Assembly (NCBI GenBank): GCA_018268935.1 | Contig: JAFDVS010000031.1 | Coordinates: 18,362-82,361, forward strand | Reading direction: 5' to 3' | Origin: Acidobacteriota bacterium | Lineage (GTDB): Bacteria > Acidobacteriota > Terriglobia > Bryobacterales > Bryobacteraceae | Length of the DNA: 64,000 bases | Shown here: in pieces, positions 35,222 through 44,795 of the stretch | How the letters are laid out: every line of letters starts with the position of its first letter | How positions within the stretch are numbered: position 1 is the first letter of the stretch | Program-made: the position numbers and the translations under genes | The notes under the pieces: model-generated | What the model was told of the DNA's origin: nothing | The model's database searches: none | What the model saw: only the letters and a program-made list of their open reading frames with translations

Positions 35222-36903
35222 TCCCGGATGGGGATCATGATGTTGTTGCTGCGATAGCCATCGCCTTCCACACCGAGGAAGATGTCGCCGATGGGTACAT
35301 CAGCAGGCAGTTCCACATTGATCTGGTACAGGCCGACGAGAGACGGCGTGAGGCCCGCGTAGAGCGCATCCAGGACGATGGTCCCCATGAACGGGCTGCC
35401 GAGAATCACCCTTGGTTCGGGCGTCACGCGAGCCAGCGGCTCGGCGGCCGGAGCCGATGTGCCCGTCGCCACAACAGGTGTGGTCACCCCCATGCCCACC
35501 AGGTAAATCGTCAGCACATCTCCAGGCTTTGCGGCGCGCCCGGCGAAGTTCACCATCGATCCGTCGCGCGCATTGACCACGATCCCGTTGTTGCCGATTT
35601 GAATGATGCGCGGCGCACGTTCGGCAATCTGCACCGCGACGCTGTTGCCCGCCGTGCCATCGCGCTCCACCTTGACCGTGGCTTCGCCCACTGGCGTGTT
35701 CACCGGAACCTGGAAGTTCACCTGGTTATACGAGGTGTAGTAGAGCGGCGCGGCCTGGCCATTGACCAGCACCCGCACCCCGTTCAACTGATCGGCCAGC
35801 GGAATGCCGCTAGCTGCGCCTGCCGCCTGTGAGGAAAGCTGTTCGCCAAACACCGCGGCCACCGAGCCCGGCGCCAGGCCATCATCGAAGTTGGCGCTAT
35901 TGAGCACGCCACCAAAGGCCGCCGTGGGCGCGCCTGCGGACACCACCTCCAGCCGCGCCGGAATGCGTAGCGGACTATTGGCCGCGTTCGAGGCAATGCT
36001 GATTGTTCCCGTGTACACACCGTTCGAAAGCCCGGCCGGATCGGCTTTGACCGTAACGCTGTTCCCATTGCGCGTCACCGTGAGCCAGGTTCCGCCCGAA
36101 GCCGTAGTGGTGGTGGCATCGCTCAACGTGAGTGTGCCGAGGCCACCGTTATAAATGGTCAGGGGCGATTCCAGTGCCCGTGCCCCAGCGGCGAGACGGA
36201 AGCTCATTTCCGCCGGCGCTGAGCGCGAGATCGGCTGCGACGTCACTTGCAGGCGCACCGGCACGGTCTTGTTCTCCGCGCCGACCTGCGAGTTGCTCAC
36301 TGCCACTGTCCCTGTGTACGTTCCTTCGGCCATGCCTTCCTGATGCCGTCCAATGATGCGGTAGGGGAAGACGAAGCGGAAACTGCCGCTGCCCTCAAGA
36401 GCCAGCGAAAGCCAGGAGCCACCAGACGAGGTGTTGACGTTCGGCACCAGCACGCTATTGGTGGAAAAGCGCACTTCGTCGCTGCTTCCATTCGGTGCGA
36501 CATAAAGGTTGGCTTCCGATGGCACGCCGCCGCCCACCTGTACCGTGACCGTAATATTCTGCGGGGCATCCAATGCGCCCCCATCGCTCAGCGTGACCGT
36601 GCCCGTGTACGTCCCAACGGCAAGCGAATTAGTTTGAAACTGAAAGTTGACCGGCAGACAGTTTCCTTCGCGCAGATTGCAGGGGCGAGCCGAACCGACA
36701 GAAGCACTAACCCATGGCACGCTGGATGCGGCCGCCAGGTTCAGATTGCCATCGCCGGCGTTATAGGCTTCGACGGTTTGATTGCTGGGATTAGCGCCCT
36801 GCGATACCGAGACGGGGCCGACAGTTGTCGTGACCAAACGCAACTTCGGCGCGGCTTCGAGGCTCACGCAAAGGGCGAGCGCAAGCGCGGCGTAATAAAA
36901 CAT
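35218..36903 (-). CDS. Secreted Ig-like protein with Solibacter-type C-terminal domain
   Basis: This 561-residue exported protein has a signal peptide (1-17). Three or so BACON/Ig-like repeats follow, each with a YTGTVTLSD-like motif (YTGTVTLSDGG, YTGTVAVSNSQ, YTGTISIASNA). The C-terminal domain of about 220 residues has VLNSANFDDGLAPGSVAAVFG, VRVLVNGQAAPLYYTS..QVNFQVP and SLVGLYQINVELP. This domain matches the TIGR03437 pattern, which is expanded in Solibacter relatives. Its role is unknown, probably surface or matrix. GGAGG lies six bases before ATG 36903, and TACAAT upstream may be a -10 element. Confidence 0.8.
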   Translation of the reverse strand: MFYYAALALALCVSLEAAPKLRLVTTTVGPVSVSQGANPSNQTVEAYNAGDGNLNLAAASSVPWVSASVGSARPCNLREGNCLPVNFQFQTNSLAVGTYTGTVTLSDGGALDAPQNITVTVQVGGGVPSEANLYVAPNGSSDEVRFSTNSVLVPNVNTSSGGSWLSLALEGSGSFRFVFPYRIIGRHQEGMAEGTYTGTVAVSNSQVGAENKTVPVRLQVTSQPISRSAPAEMSFRLAAGARALESPLTIYNGGLGTLTLSDATTTTASGGTWLTVTRNGNSVTVKADPAGLSNGVYTGTISIASNAANSPLRIPARLEVVSAGAPTAAFGGVLNSANFDDGLAPGSVAAVFGEQLSSQAAGAASGIPLADQLNGVRVLVNGQAAPLYYTSYNQVNFQVPVNTPVGEATVKVERDGTAGNSVAVQIAERAPRIIQIGNNGIVVNARDGSMVNFAGRAAKPGDVLTIYLVGMGVTTPVVATGTSAPAAEPLARVTPEPRVILGSPFMGTIVLDALYAGLTPSLVGLYQINVELPADVPIGDIFLGVEGDGYRSNNIMIPIRD

Positions 36904-37105
36904 GAAACCTCCACTTTGTTTTATTGTAGGGGAAACATCCGGCACGCCGGGGAGATTGGAAGCCCACGGAAAAGGGATGCATTCGGGTCCCGTCACTAAG
37001 ACCCCTACGGTCCACGGAACCCCTACAGGACGGTGAGCGGGCAACACCGTTTTGCTGTTGGATGCTGTCAGGATAACATGCCGCGGCTACGCAATAGCCG
37101 CATGT

Positions 37106-38365
37106 TCAGACTAATTTACGAACAATGGCGGCGGCTTGATCCATCTCCTCCATCGAGTTATACACATGGGGAGAAAAACGCAGCCCCTCGCTCTCGCCGG
37201 AGGCGGTTTGCGCCAGCGCGACACGGTGCTTCGTGTAGAGCGTGTTGTACACATCCGCGGTGGCGCGGCCTTTGATCTGGAACTTGATCACGCCGCCGCT
37301 CAGTTTCCAATCGCGGCTGGTCTTCATGTGAACTTGCGGGATGGCGGCCAGGTTGTCCTTCAGCCGCGTGACCAACTGTTCCAATCTCGCCTCCACCGCG
37401 GGCATGCCGATCATCTGAATAAAGTCGACACCGGCTTCGAAGGCCGCCAGACGCGGGTTGTCGCGTTGCCCGAAAACCTCGAATTTGCGCGCCCCTTTGA
37501 GCGTATCGCTCCACTTGGCGGTGACAATCGATGGCCAGACCTGCGCGATGCGGCTTTCCTTGATGTAGAGGACGCCCGATTCCAGCGGGCCCATAAACCA
37601 CTTATGCGCGCTGCCGGCAAACGAGTCGCAGCCCGCTTTCTTCACCGAAACATCGAAGGCGCCAAATGTTTGGGCCCCATCCAGGTGATACCAGATGTTG
37701 TGCTTCCGCGCGAGTTGCCCCAGTTCGGCCGCGGGATAGCGATTTCCGGTGGTGCTGGTGACATGGGTGATCGCCATCAGCCGTGTGCGCGGCGTGATCA
37801 GCTTCTCGATCGAATCGAACAATTGCTGGGAACTCGCGGCCGGTATGGGCGTCGGCGCCTCCTTCACCACCAGACCGTGGCGTTTGGCCCGCACCTTCCA
37901 CGAGTCGGCGCTCGACGGATGGTTATGCGTGGTGATGATGATCTCGTCCCCGGCCTTGAGATCAATCCCGTTCACGATGATGTTGGCGCCTTCGGACGTA
38001 TTGCGGGTGATGGCGATTTCGTCCGCCGCGGCGTCCAGCATCCGGGCCAGCTTCCCCCGCAGGCTTTCTTCGATCGTGTCGTACTTCAACCGGTTCTGAA
38101 ACGAAGGGTCGGCATGGAAGTCGCGCAGGAACTCCTGGTGCCGGTCCAGCACCGGCCGCGAAGACGGGCAGACATTTGCGGCATTGAGGTAGATGAGCCC
38201 GTCGGCCAAAGGGAACTGGCGCTTGACCAGGGTCCAGTAATCCTCTGAGCCGGAAGAGGGAGCCGCTTTCAGGGCCGATTGCATGGCGAGCCAGCTAGCA
38301 GGAAGGGCCGCGCCGAATCCACGAAAGAAGGTCCGGCGAGAAGGGGAAACAGGATGGTCAGCCAT
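37106..38365 (-). CDS. Tat-exported class V aminotransferase-fold PLP enzyme
   Basis: This 419-residue protein has a strong twin-arginine leader (SRRTFFRGFGAALPASWLA, about residues 9-27), then a complete fold-type I PLP domain. ITRNTSEGANIIVNG, the cofactor Asp in YHLDGAQTFGAFDV and the Schiff-base Lys in GSAHKWFMGP are all present. It resembles isopenicillin-N epimerase and cysteine-desulfurase-like enzymes. Export of a PLP enzyme implies folding with cofactor in the cytoplasm before Tat transport. The reaction is not predictable. It is monocistronic. Confidence 0.85.
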   Translation of the reverse strand: MADHPVSPSRRTFFRGFGAALPASWLAMQSALKAAPSSGSEDYWTLVKRQFPLADGLIYLNAANVCPSSRPVLDRHQEFLRDFHADPSFQNRLKYDTIEESLRGKLARMLDAAADEIAITRNTSEGANIIVNGIDLKAGDEIIITTHNHPSSADSWKVRAKRHGLVVKEAPTPIPAASSQQLFDSIEKLITPRTRLMAITHVTSTTGNRYPAAELGQLARKHNIWYHLDGAQTFGAFDVSVKKAGCDSFAGSAHKWFMGPLESGVLYIKESRIAQVWPSIVTAKWSDTLKGARKFEVFGQRDNPRLAAFEAGVDFIQMIGMPAVEARLEQLVTRLKDNLAAIPQVHMKTSRDWKLSGGVIKFQIKGRATADVYNTLYTKHRVALAQTASGESEGLRFSPHVYNSMEEMDQAAAIVRKLV

Positions 38366-38406
38366 TGGCGTAGTTTACCTCAAGTGAGGGGAATGGGAAA
38401 GAAGTT

Positions 38407-38415
38407 GGGGGGGGG
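38407..38415. repeat. Homopolymer tract of nine G
   Basis: Nine consecutive G residues lie in the 222-bp gap between the PLP enzyme gene and the PEP-CTERM gene, 172 bp before the latter's start. Such tracts can vary in length. No promoter element could be placed confidently around it; the rest of the gap holds no gene. Confidence 0.4.
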
Positions 38416-38587
38416 TAGTATTTTGTCATACGTTTCTCATGGTTTTCGTGTATGCTCGTACTAGGACTTTTGCTTAGTTAGTACTCTCCCCGTAAAGTGT
38501 TGGTCACCGGACGCCGATATACGGACGGCGTACAGGTGTAGCACCTTGCCGTGCTCTCTTAGTTCAATCTCTCTCGTCGAGGTCACT

Positions 38588-39322
38588 ATGGATTTTGTGC
38601 AACGCGCGAAAGCGCTCATCAAGTCGTCAGCGAAAAGCGGCGCCTTAAAGATTTTGCCTTTGGCCGCCGCGGCGGCGTTGTCGATGGGGTCTGGTCAGGC
38701 CGCAGCGACATTCGAAACTGGCTCGGCTTTCCCCTTCTGTCCCAATGGTTCGCTGGCCCTGTCCAACACACCGGACACCGGCGGCGTGGTTGGCCTGAAG
38801 ATCGCGAATTCCAGCGGTGGCCAGTGCGTGGACGCCGGATTCGGATCGGCCTTCATTTCGGTTGGCGCCAGCGGTGGGGGGAGCGGGACATTCGACGCCG
38901 CACTCACGCAATTGGCGGTAACCTTTGATTTCACCGGATTCGCCACGGAGAATGGCCTTGCCACCGAATTCGTCTGGGACCTGTTGGTGCAGCTCAACAC
39001 ATCCGCCGGTTCGGTGTCCGGTGGCAATTCCGGCGGCGCGCCGAACGGATCGGTTATCAGCTCGGCGGATGTTGGGGCGATTCTGATCGATATGACCTCT
39101 GTCCAGGGCGCCGATTTCCAGAGCTGGAGTGTGTTGCTCAGCCTCTCGGCTTCGGCCATCGAAGGTGAGCCAACGATGGTTGTTGCCGTCCAGATTCCGA
39201 ACAACAGTATCGATATCAACGGTGTTCAGACCACCGTGGATCCGGTGCCTGAGCCCGGTACCTTAGCCCTCATGTTCGTGGGTGGCGTGGCCTACCTGGT
39301 TCGCCGCCGCATGGCCAGCTAA
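38588..39322 (+). CDS. PEP-CTERM surface protein
   Basis: This 244-residue exported protein has a long N-terminal leader (KSGALKILPLAAAAALSMGSGQAAA, about 17-41). A beta-rich Gly/Ser/Ala body follows, then a textbook exosortase sorting signal: PVPEPGTLALM, a membrane segment, and RRRMAS at the end. The body has no recognised domain. Proteins of this type are cleaved by exosortase and linked to exopolysaccharide; no exosortase gene is in this window. GAGG lies six bases before ATG 38588. Confidence 0.85.
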   Translation: MDFVQRAKALIKSSAKSGALKILPLAAAAALSMGSGQAAATFETGSAFPFCPNGSLALSNTPDTGGVVGLKIANSSGGQCVDAGFGSAFISVGASGGGSGTFDAALTQLAVTFDFTGFATENGLATEFVWDLLVQLNTSAGSVSGGNSGGAPNGSVISSADVGAILIDMTSVQGADFQSWSVLLSLSASAIEGEPTMVVAVQIPNNSIDINGVQTTVDPVPEPGTLALMFVGGVAYLVRRRMAS

Positions 39323-39420
39323 GCAGCATTCTCAAATTTCGGAGCGAACGAAGGGGCAGGCACGCCGCATGGTGTGGTTGCCCGTTTCGTTGTTTGGCTG
39401 AAAGTGTGAGAAGTGCTTGT

Positions 39421-42366
39421 TCACGGACTGACGATGACGCCATGTGCAGCGCCGGCGTTGGTTCTGTTGCGAATGTATCCGCCAACCACCAAAAAAGTGG
39501 CTGCGGGGTCGCAGCCGGTTGTGTTGATGGCGACATCGTAAGAGAGGGATGCGCCTGGAGCAATATCACCAATGTACATGGGCAGGGGCGTTAGAAGTGA
39601 CGGTGAGCACGGAGGACCAGTCCGTTGCGTCATTTGCCACGACACAAGCTTCAATTCGTACAATCCTCCGGTTCCCACATTGGTGAGCCGGAAGGTCCAG
39701 TTGCGGTGATTCGCGGGGCCGCTTTTGCCCGTGAGACTCCACGACGTGCTTGAAAAAGGGTCGGTTGGGACGAAATTGGCGGTCAGTGCTGTTGGCGCTG
39801 ACAGCGCGATTGTCCCTTGCGCGCCGCCGGAGACGGTCCCGCCGCTCCAGGAGGAGAATGCATAGCCTGGGTTCGGAACTGCCTGGACCGGTATCAGAAC
39901 GCCGGCTGGGTAATAGAGTTCCCCGGACGGGGAGACTGTTCCACCCGCTGGAGGATCCGGCTTCACAACCAGGGTATGTTCAGCGGTGAAATTTGCGACG
40001 TAGCTTGCAACACCAGCCTGAGCGGTGACTGTGTGGGAGATTGCACCTCCGTCCGACCAATTCAGGAAGGTGTAGCGGCTGGAACCGATGAAACTGATGG
40101 TTTGGGGAGAGTCGGTGGTAAGGCTCACGTTGGAACCAGTGGCCCATTGAAATGTAGCGGGCATGGTGTGGCTGGCGCCGTTGACTTTGAATTCCGGTCC
40201 CACCGGGAAGGCGCTTACACTCTTACCTGCCAATGGTGTGATGGTAAGTGGGATGGGAAGGTTTTTTTGCACGCCTCCCCCATTAGCGGTGAACACGGGC
40301 GTGTAGGTTCCCACGATCGCCGAAGGCATTGCGTGGAAGAACACGACGACTGTGCCTGGAGCTTCCAGAAGTAGCTGAGGTCCGAATTGGACCGTGACAC
40401 CGGCGGGCAATCCGGTGATGGAAGGCGTTATCGGGTTGAGAAACGGACCGGTCGAACTAACGGAGACGGACACGGATTGAGTACTCCCGGCCGCGAGTGT
40501 GGCTGAAACTGGGCTGGCAGCTAGGGAAAAATCCATGGCGCCGGGGCGAAATTGTATATTGTCAGTCGAGTTCTCTGCAACAGACAGCATTTTGATATTG
40601 CGAGCCCCACACCGGATGCTAAAGTCTTCCAGCTTTCTTGGCCTGTAGTTGGGTTCAGCGGCAATGCGCGCTCCACTGAAATCCAGGATGACCGTATTGG
40701 CGCCGGGAGACAGTGTTCCACCACCATTGGCGTACTCCACGCTGTAAGTGAACCAATTCGATAGCCGTCCACTCCACGAACACACTCCCCCCGTCGCGTA
40801 GTACACACCTACGCTGAGACGGAGCACGTTGAACAAAGGAGCGCCATCCGTGCTGAGTGGGGCAGCGCTCACCGGACCCGTGAAGTACAGGACTCCACGG
40901 TCGAATGAAGATATCGGCATGGCGGAGGTCGTGCCCACAGTGTCTTTTGCGTCGACAGAGGCGAATCCGCCGGCCGATTCCTCCTGCAACAGCACGGCGT
41001 CAATGAGTTCGAAAGGGCCATTCACACCCAAGGACTCGATGATAGAACTGGCGGAGAAATCGACACCCAACTGAGTAGAGCCGGTTGCCAAAGTCTGTTT
41101 GGCGAGGCTGTGTATGCTCTGTCCATTGGGAGCCTTCAGCCGGACCTGAAAGCCGTACACGCCGGCAGTGCTTACGCTGAGGTTCGCGGTTACCCTGATG
41201 CGGTCTGTTAGACTGTTGGCGTTGTCATCAATGGCCTGATGCTGAAAGGAAACGAAGACAGCACTCGGAGCACGAACTTCAAACGAAGCCGAGGCGCTTC
41301 TGGAGAACGGCGCGCCAGCCGGGGAGGAACCGGTTGCCCGCAGCAGGGCTGTGTACACGCCAACTATCGAGGGCGTGAAACTCCCCGTGTAGAGCCCGTC
41401 TCCGGATTGAGCATCAAAGGGTCCGGAATCGGAAAACGACACCGGGGCGATTTCGTTGGTAGTCTCTACGCGCCACTGGATAGCCGCTGGATTGAAGGCT
41501 TGCGAAGGTAATCTCTCAATGGAGAATGTGTTGAGCGCTGCGGCGGTAGAGTTAGCCGCCACTTCCCCGAAGTAGAGTGTGGCCCGGGAGACCGTCGTTG
41601 GCGCGCTAAGGACACTGGCGCGGGCACGAGTCAGGGCCGGACCTGAATTCACCAGGCTCGCGGAATACACTTCGGTAAGCATTCCACCGGGACCAGGGCT
41701 GGTGCTGACGAGTTGGATGTTCTGCACACTGGCCTGCCCGGATGCGTCGGTCGTGACGAGCAACCGCGCGGAAGCGGAGGCGCCGGAGATAGGCGTGACG
41801 TTCTCGAACAGCATCGCCGTCAGTGTGGCGGCTTGGCCGATTCGATACGTGGGAGCCCCTGCAGCGAGGCCCGCCTGAAGACTCGATCCGGATTGATATG
41901 TCACAATCGCAGAGCTCTCGGCATTCAACTGGGATGCGTTGAGCTTCACTGTATAGATCCCCGCCGGCGCCGAAGAGGGGAGTGTGACCAGGTTGTGCAA
42001 TCCTGGAAACTCCAGTGGAGAAACTGGCCGTGTCGTAGGATTCGAAACAATGGATGACCACTCATAACCCAGCGAAACAGCGTTGGCTGCATTGACTTCC
42101 ACGCCTCCAGGCTGAAGAAGGCTGACAACCACACCAGCTTCACTGAGAATGTCGAGGACATTGCTGCTCGCTGGTGAAACCACAATGTCTAGAGTTGTCG
42201 ATGCAGAGTTCGGGGGCAGAGTAACCGTCTTCACGTCCGTGGCTGTCAACGGGACAGCAGAATTGGAGAAAGAGGTGTCTTGGCTATGCGCCTTTGGCAC
42301 AGACGGGAAGAGTATGAAGAAGAGGACCATCATCCCCGCGGAGTATTTCTTGTGCGGAATATTCAT
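39421..42366 (-). CDS. Large secreted multidomain Ig-like protein with InlB-type repeat
   Basis: This 981-residue protein has a signal peptide (MVLFFILFPSVPKAHS region, about 11-28) and several beta-sandwich domains. A segment DGLYTGSFTPSIVGVYTALLRATG is typical of choice-of-anchor or metalloprotease-linked beta domains. A repeat pair near the C terminus (FLNWSDGGAISHTVTA and FSSWSGGTVSGGAQGTIALSAPTALTANFVP) matches divergent InlB B-repeats. AGAGGTAG precedes ATG 42366. It is the last gene of a three-gene exported operon (gap of four bp). A cell-surface or adhesion role is inferred. Confidence 0.7.
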   Translation of the reverse strand: MNIPHKKYSAGMMVLFFILFPSVPKAHSQDTSFSNSAVPLTATDVKTVTLPPNSASTTLDIVVSPASSNVLDILSEAGVVVSLLQPGGVEVNAANAVSLGYEWSSIVSNPTTRPVSPLEFPGLHNLVTLPSSAPAGIYTVKLNASQLNAESSAIVTYQSGSSLQAGLAAGAPTYRIGQAATLTAMLFENVTPISGASASARLLVTTDASGQASVQNIQLVSTSPGPGGMLTEVYSASLVNSGPALTRARASVLSAPTTVSRATLYFGEVAANSTAAALNTFSIERLPSQAFNPAAIQWRVETTNEIAPVSFSDSGPFDAQSGDGLYTGSFTPSIVGVYTALLRATGSSPAGAPFSRSASASFEVRAPSAVFVSFQHQAIDDNANSLTDRIRVTANLSVSTAGVYGFQVRLKAPNGQSIHSLAKQTLATGSTQLGVDFSASSIIESLGVNGPFELIDAVLLQEESAGGFASVDAKDTVGTTSAMPISSFDRGVLYFTGPVSAAPLSTDGAPLFNVLRLSVGVYYATGGVCSWSGRLSNWFTYSVEYANGGGTLSPGANTVILDFSGARIAAEPNYRPRKLEDFSIRCGARNIKMLSVAENSTDNIQFRPGAMDFSLAASPVSATLAAGSTQSVSVSVSSTGPFLNPITPSITGLPAGVTVQFGPQLLLEAPGTVVVFFHAMPSAIVGTYTPVFTANGGGVQKNLPIPLTITPLAGKSVSAFPVGPEFKVNGASHTMPATFQWATGSNVSLTTDSPQTISFIGSSRYTFLNWSDGGAISHTVTAQAGVASYVANFTAEHTLVVKPDPPAGGTVSPSGELYYPAGVLIPVQAVPNPGYAFSSWSGGTVSGGAQGTIALSAPTALTANFVPTDPFSSTSWSLTGKSGPANHRNWTFRLTNVGTGGLYELKLVSWQMTQRTGPPCSPSLLTPLPMYIGDIAPGASLSYDVAINTTGCDPAATFLVVGGYIRNRTNAGAAHGVIVSP

Positions 42367-42370
42367 TGAA

Positions 42371-43120
42371 CTACCTCTTCGCTTCTCCAAAATTGCAGTA
42401 CACAGACGTGCGGTTTAGGATGGGGTCGGTATTTGCTACAAGCTCGCGCTTTCCCACCCACAGCGTGTTGGTAAGGAACATGGATCCATCTCGGCCTTGA
42501 TGGGTGGCCGTGATAGTGCACAGTTCGGCGCCAGTGGAGGTTTCATAAATGACGGTAAACGCCTTACCTCCCACGCGATCCCGCTTGGTCGTATAGGCGC
42601 CGGAATAGCTCTGGACAAAGAGCAGCGCTTCATCGGGGGAAAGAACCGCGGCATGCATGAAAACCGGCCAATGCTCGCCGCGGCGCCGATACTCGCGGTT
42701 GCGAAACGATACGGACGATACTTTAGCCAGTTCGTCAGGTGGAATATTCTTGAAAAGGGAAATGCCTGTTGGTGGAATGGGTGTAGCCTGCTCCCAGACC
42801 TCTCTGTCTACTGTTGTTGCGCGAAAGGGAGGAGAAGGGAGGAGTCTGAAGAAGTAACCAGGCTCAGGGGCTGTGTAGGACCGGCCAATCAGGAGCCGTC
42901 CGGCCCGGTCGCGCCGGTAGTGGAGGTCGCCCCCGACATATCGAGCCTCTTCGGGAGACCGAATGAGGTAGCAACCGCAAGCCGGTGGCTCTAGGCGAAT
43001 ATTGGCTGTGAAGTTCTCGTCGACCGGAAAGGCCGGAAGAGAGGCCAGAAGAAGTAGAAGACGAAAAGGAACAGCGAATCGTATGTCGCGTGATGGGGAC
43101 AGCCTGCCCGTTGTGATCAT
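42371..43120 (-). CDS. Exported hypothetical protein
   Basis: This protein of about 249 residues has a hydrophobic N-terminal segment (FRLLLLLASLPAFPVD, about 18-33) that looks like a signal peptide. A mixed alpha/beta body with ACGCYLIRSPEEARYVGG and FTVIYETSTGAELCTI follows. No family was recognised. The start at 43120 leaves seven bp after the lipase stop, whereas the first in-frame start would overlap it. It sits between the lipase and the large surface protein, so it may be part of the same exported system. Confidence 0.6.
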   Translation of the reverse strand: MITTGRLSPSRDIRFAVPFRLLLLLASLPAFPVDENFTANIRLEPPACGCYLIRSPEEARYVGGDLHYRRDRAGRLLIGRSYTAPEPGYFFRLLPSPPFRATTVDREVWEQATPIPPTGISLFKNIPPDELAKVSSVSFRNREYRRRGEHWPVFMHAAVLSPDEALLFVQSYSGAYTTKRDRVGGKAFTVIYETSTGAELCTITATHQGRDGSMFLTNTLWVGKRELVANTDPILNRTSVYCNFGEAKR

Positions 43121-43127
43121 TGTCGTG

Positions 43128-44684
43128 TCAATTGCTGAGTCTTCGTTCGAGATCAACGCCAAGCATGTTGCGGACAAGCGCGGCTAAATCAGATCCAAGG
43201 ATTGAGCCGTGATGTTTCTTCCATGGGATACCCGGAAACGGCATTTTAAACATACCAGCGCACGCCGAGGTAGTTGAGCACCAAGCGCTTGCGGTGGTCA
43301 CCACGAAGTCGTTGAGTGGGAAAGGCGGGCTGTTTGGGATCAAAGGACCAAGCAAGACCAATTGTCCCCCGGGTATTTGCCGGCTTGACGTTGCTTCGCG
43401 ATGCTGCTGCACCAAATAGTAGAGTGCTCTGTCTTTAAGAAAACCCCTGTACGTCTCCTCCGACGACTCGATTTTCCCGAATCCGTCTGGGTCCACATTC
43501 CCATTGACATTGGCGTCCGCGGCGTGCGCATAATACTCGACTCGATTGACTTGATCGTCTGCGATCATCCTCGTGATAAGGGGTGAGGCCCGATTGAACG
43601 CCCGGAGGCTAGCAACGGGAAGATCCCAGACGGTTCGCTGGGGTAATGCAGCTAACAATATGCGAAGGAGGGACGTAGGGGCACCCGACTCGACCGCGGT
43701 ACTGCCCAGAACCCAGGCATCCGCAAGAACGGATCCCTCATGTGGAGTGTCCAGCGTCGTGACGGAATAGACTGAGACTCCAGTTAGGTGTTTCATCATC
43801 TCGCGAGTCCAGAGACCGCCTTTGCTGTGCGCGACTATGTGAACGTGCCGGGCACCGAACTCTGCCGCACGCTGTAGCACCTGCGGCAGAAGCTCTCGAA
43901 CAGCAATCGGAGAAACAGGTCCCTCGCTGAGGTTAACGCGAGCGGTTGGGATTCCCGCAGCAACCAACACCGGGTCGAACTGATTGAAAGCGTTAGAGTT
44001 TGAGAGAATACCGTGGACGAGGATAACAGGTGCCATCGCCTCGATTGTGATGCTCTCAACCGCGGCACCGACAACGCAGACCTCGCATTGCAGTGGCGGC
44101 ATTTGGCCGTTCCCGGAAACCGTCACGATGTTCTGACCCGGAGTCGGCGTAGAATTGGGAATTCTACGAGCGAACCTTATCAAGCCCGTGTCGACAGCAA
44201 AACACACCCTTTGGTAGCGTGCAGCGCCGTTGATGCCTGGCGTGGCTATAGGCGTCGTTATCCTGCCGACTATCGTGCGATTGAGAACAAAGGTGAACGT
44301 ATGCTGGTAAGTTTCATCATCCGAATACGCTATCGCTCTAACGTACGCCTTTGGGCCGACAACTCTGTTTCGGATGAAGTCTCCAATGGTTCGAATGCTT
44401 CCGTCGGGATTGTAATGATTTCCAGGGGCTTCGAAGAGGCCTGGGCCAGCCACGCGGTCGATTCGGATCGTTCCCGTGTCAGCCTGACCTCGGCTTGGTG
44501 CGCAAGGAGTTTCTGTGCCGTTGACACAAAAGAACCCTACATAGCCGTTCTCCGACTCACGGAATGTTCGATCGGAAGGAGCCTCCGGACATTCCGCGAA
44601 CAGCCGTAAAGCACTTCCAGTAACGGCCAAAAATAGAAGGAGTTGTTTGGACTTGCGAATCCCGCCCAGTAACCGGCTGCCATT
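43128..44684 (-). CDS. Exported triacylglycerol-lipase-like alpha/beta-hydrolase
   Basis: This 518-residue protein has a signal segment (KQLLLFLAVTGSALRLFAE). A novel N-terminal beta domain of about 200 residues carries several Cys. The lipase core has the oxyanion motif PVILVHGILSNSNAF, the nucleophile elbow IVAHSKGGLWTREMM and a candidate catalytic His in KKHHGSIL near the C terminus. This order fits bacterial class I lipases and PGAP1-like hydrolases. The first in-frame start is at 44705; ATG 44684 is used here but neither has a strong ribosome binding site. Confidence 0.75.
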   Translation of the reverse strand, partial: NGSRLLGGIRKSKQLLLFLAVTGSALRLFAECPEAPSDRTFRESENGYVGFFCVNGTETPCAPSRGQADTGTIRIDRVAGPGLFEAPGNHYNPDGSIRTIGDFIRNRVVGPKAYVRAIAYSDDETYQHTFTFVLNRTIVGRITTPIATPGINGAARYQRVCFAVDTGLIRFARRIPNSTPTPGQNIVTVSGNGQMPPLQCEVCVVGAAVESITIEAMAPVILVHGILSNSNAFNQFDPVLVAAGIPTARVNLSEGPVSPIAVRELLPQVLQRAAEFGARHVHIVAHSKGGLWTREMMKHLTGVSVYSVTTLDTPHEGSVLADAWVLGSTAVESGAPTSLLRILLAALPQRTVWDLPVASLRAFNRASPLITRMIADDQVNRVEYYAHAADANVNGNVDPDGFGKIESSEETYRGFLKDRALYYLVQQHREATSSRQIPGGQLVLLGPLIPNSPPFPLNDFVVTTASAWCSTTSACAGMFKMPFPGIPWKKHHGSILGSDLAALVRNMLGVDLERRLSN

Positions 44685-44795
44685 CATATGGTGGACATGT
44701 GGCATGTCTCATGTTAGATGCAAATGTCAGCCTGCGCAAATGGTTTCTGCTTGAATGCTAGAGAATTCCGTTGATGCCTGCTCACTGTCTAAAGA

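Noticed and set aside
39347..39391. Terminator after the PEP-CTERM gene (AACGAA-GGGGCA with TTGCCCGTTTCGTT)
   Set aside because: The stem needs several gaps and the T-tract is poor, so it is not listed as a feature.
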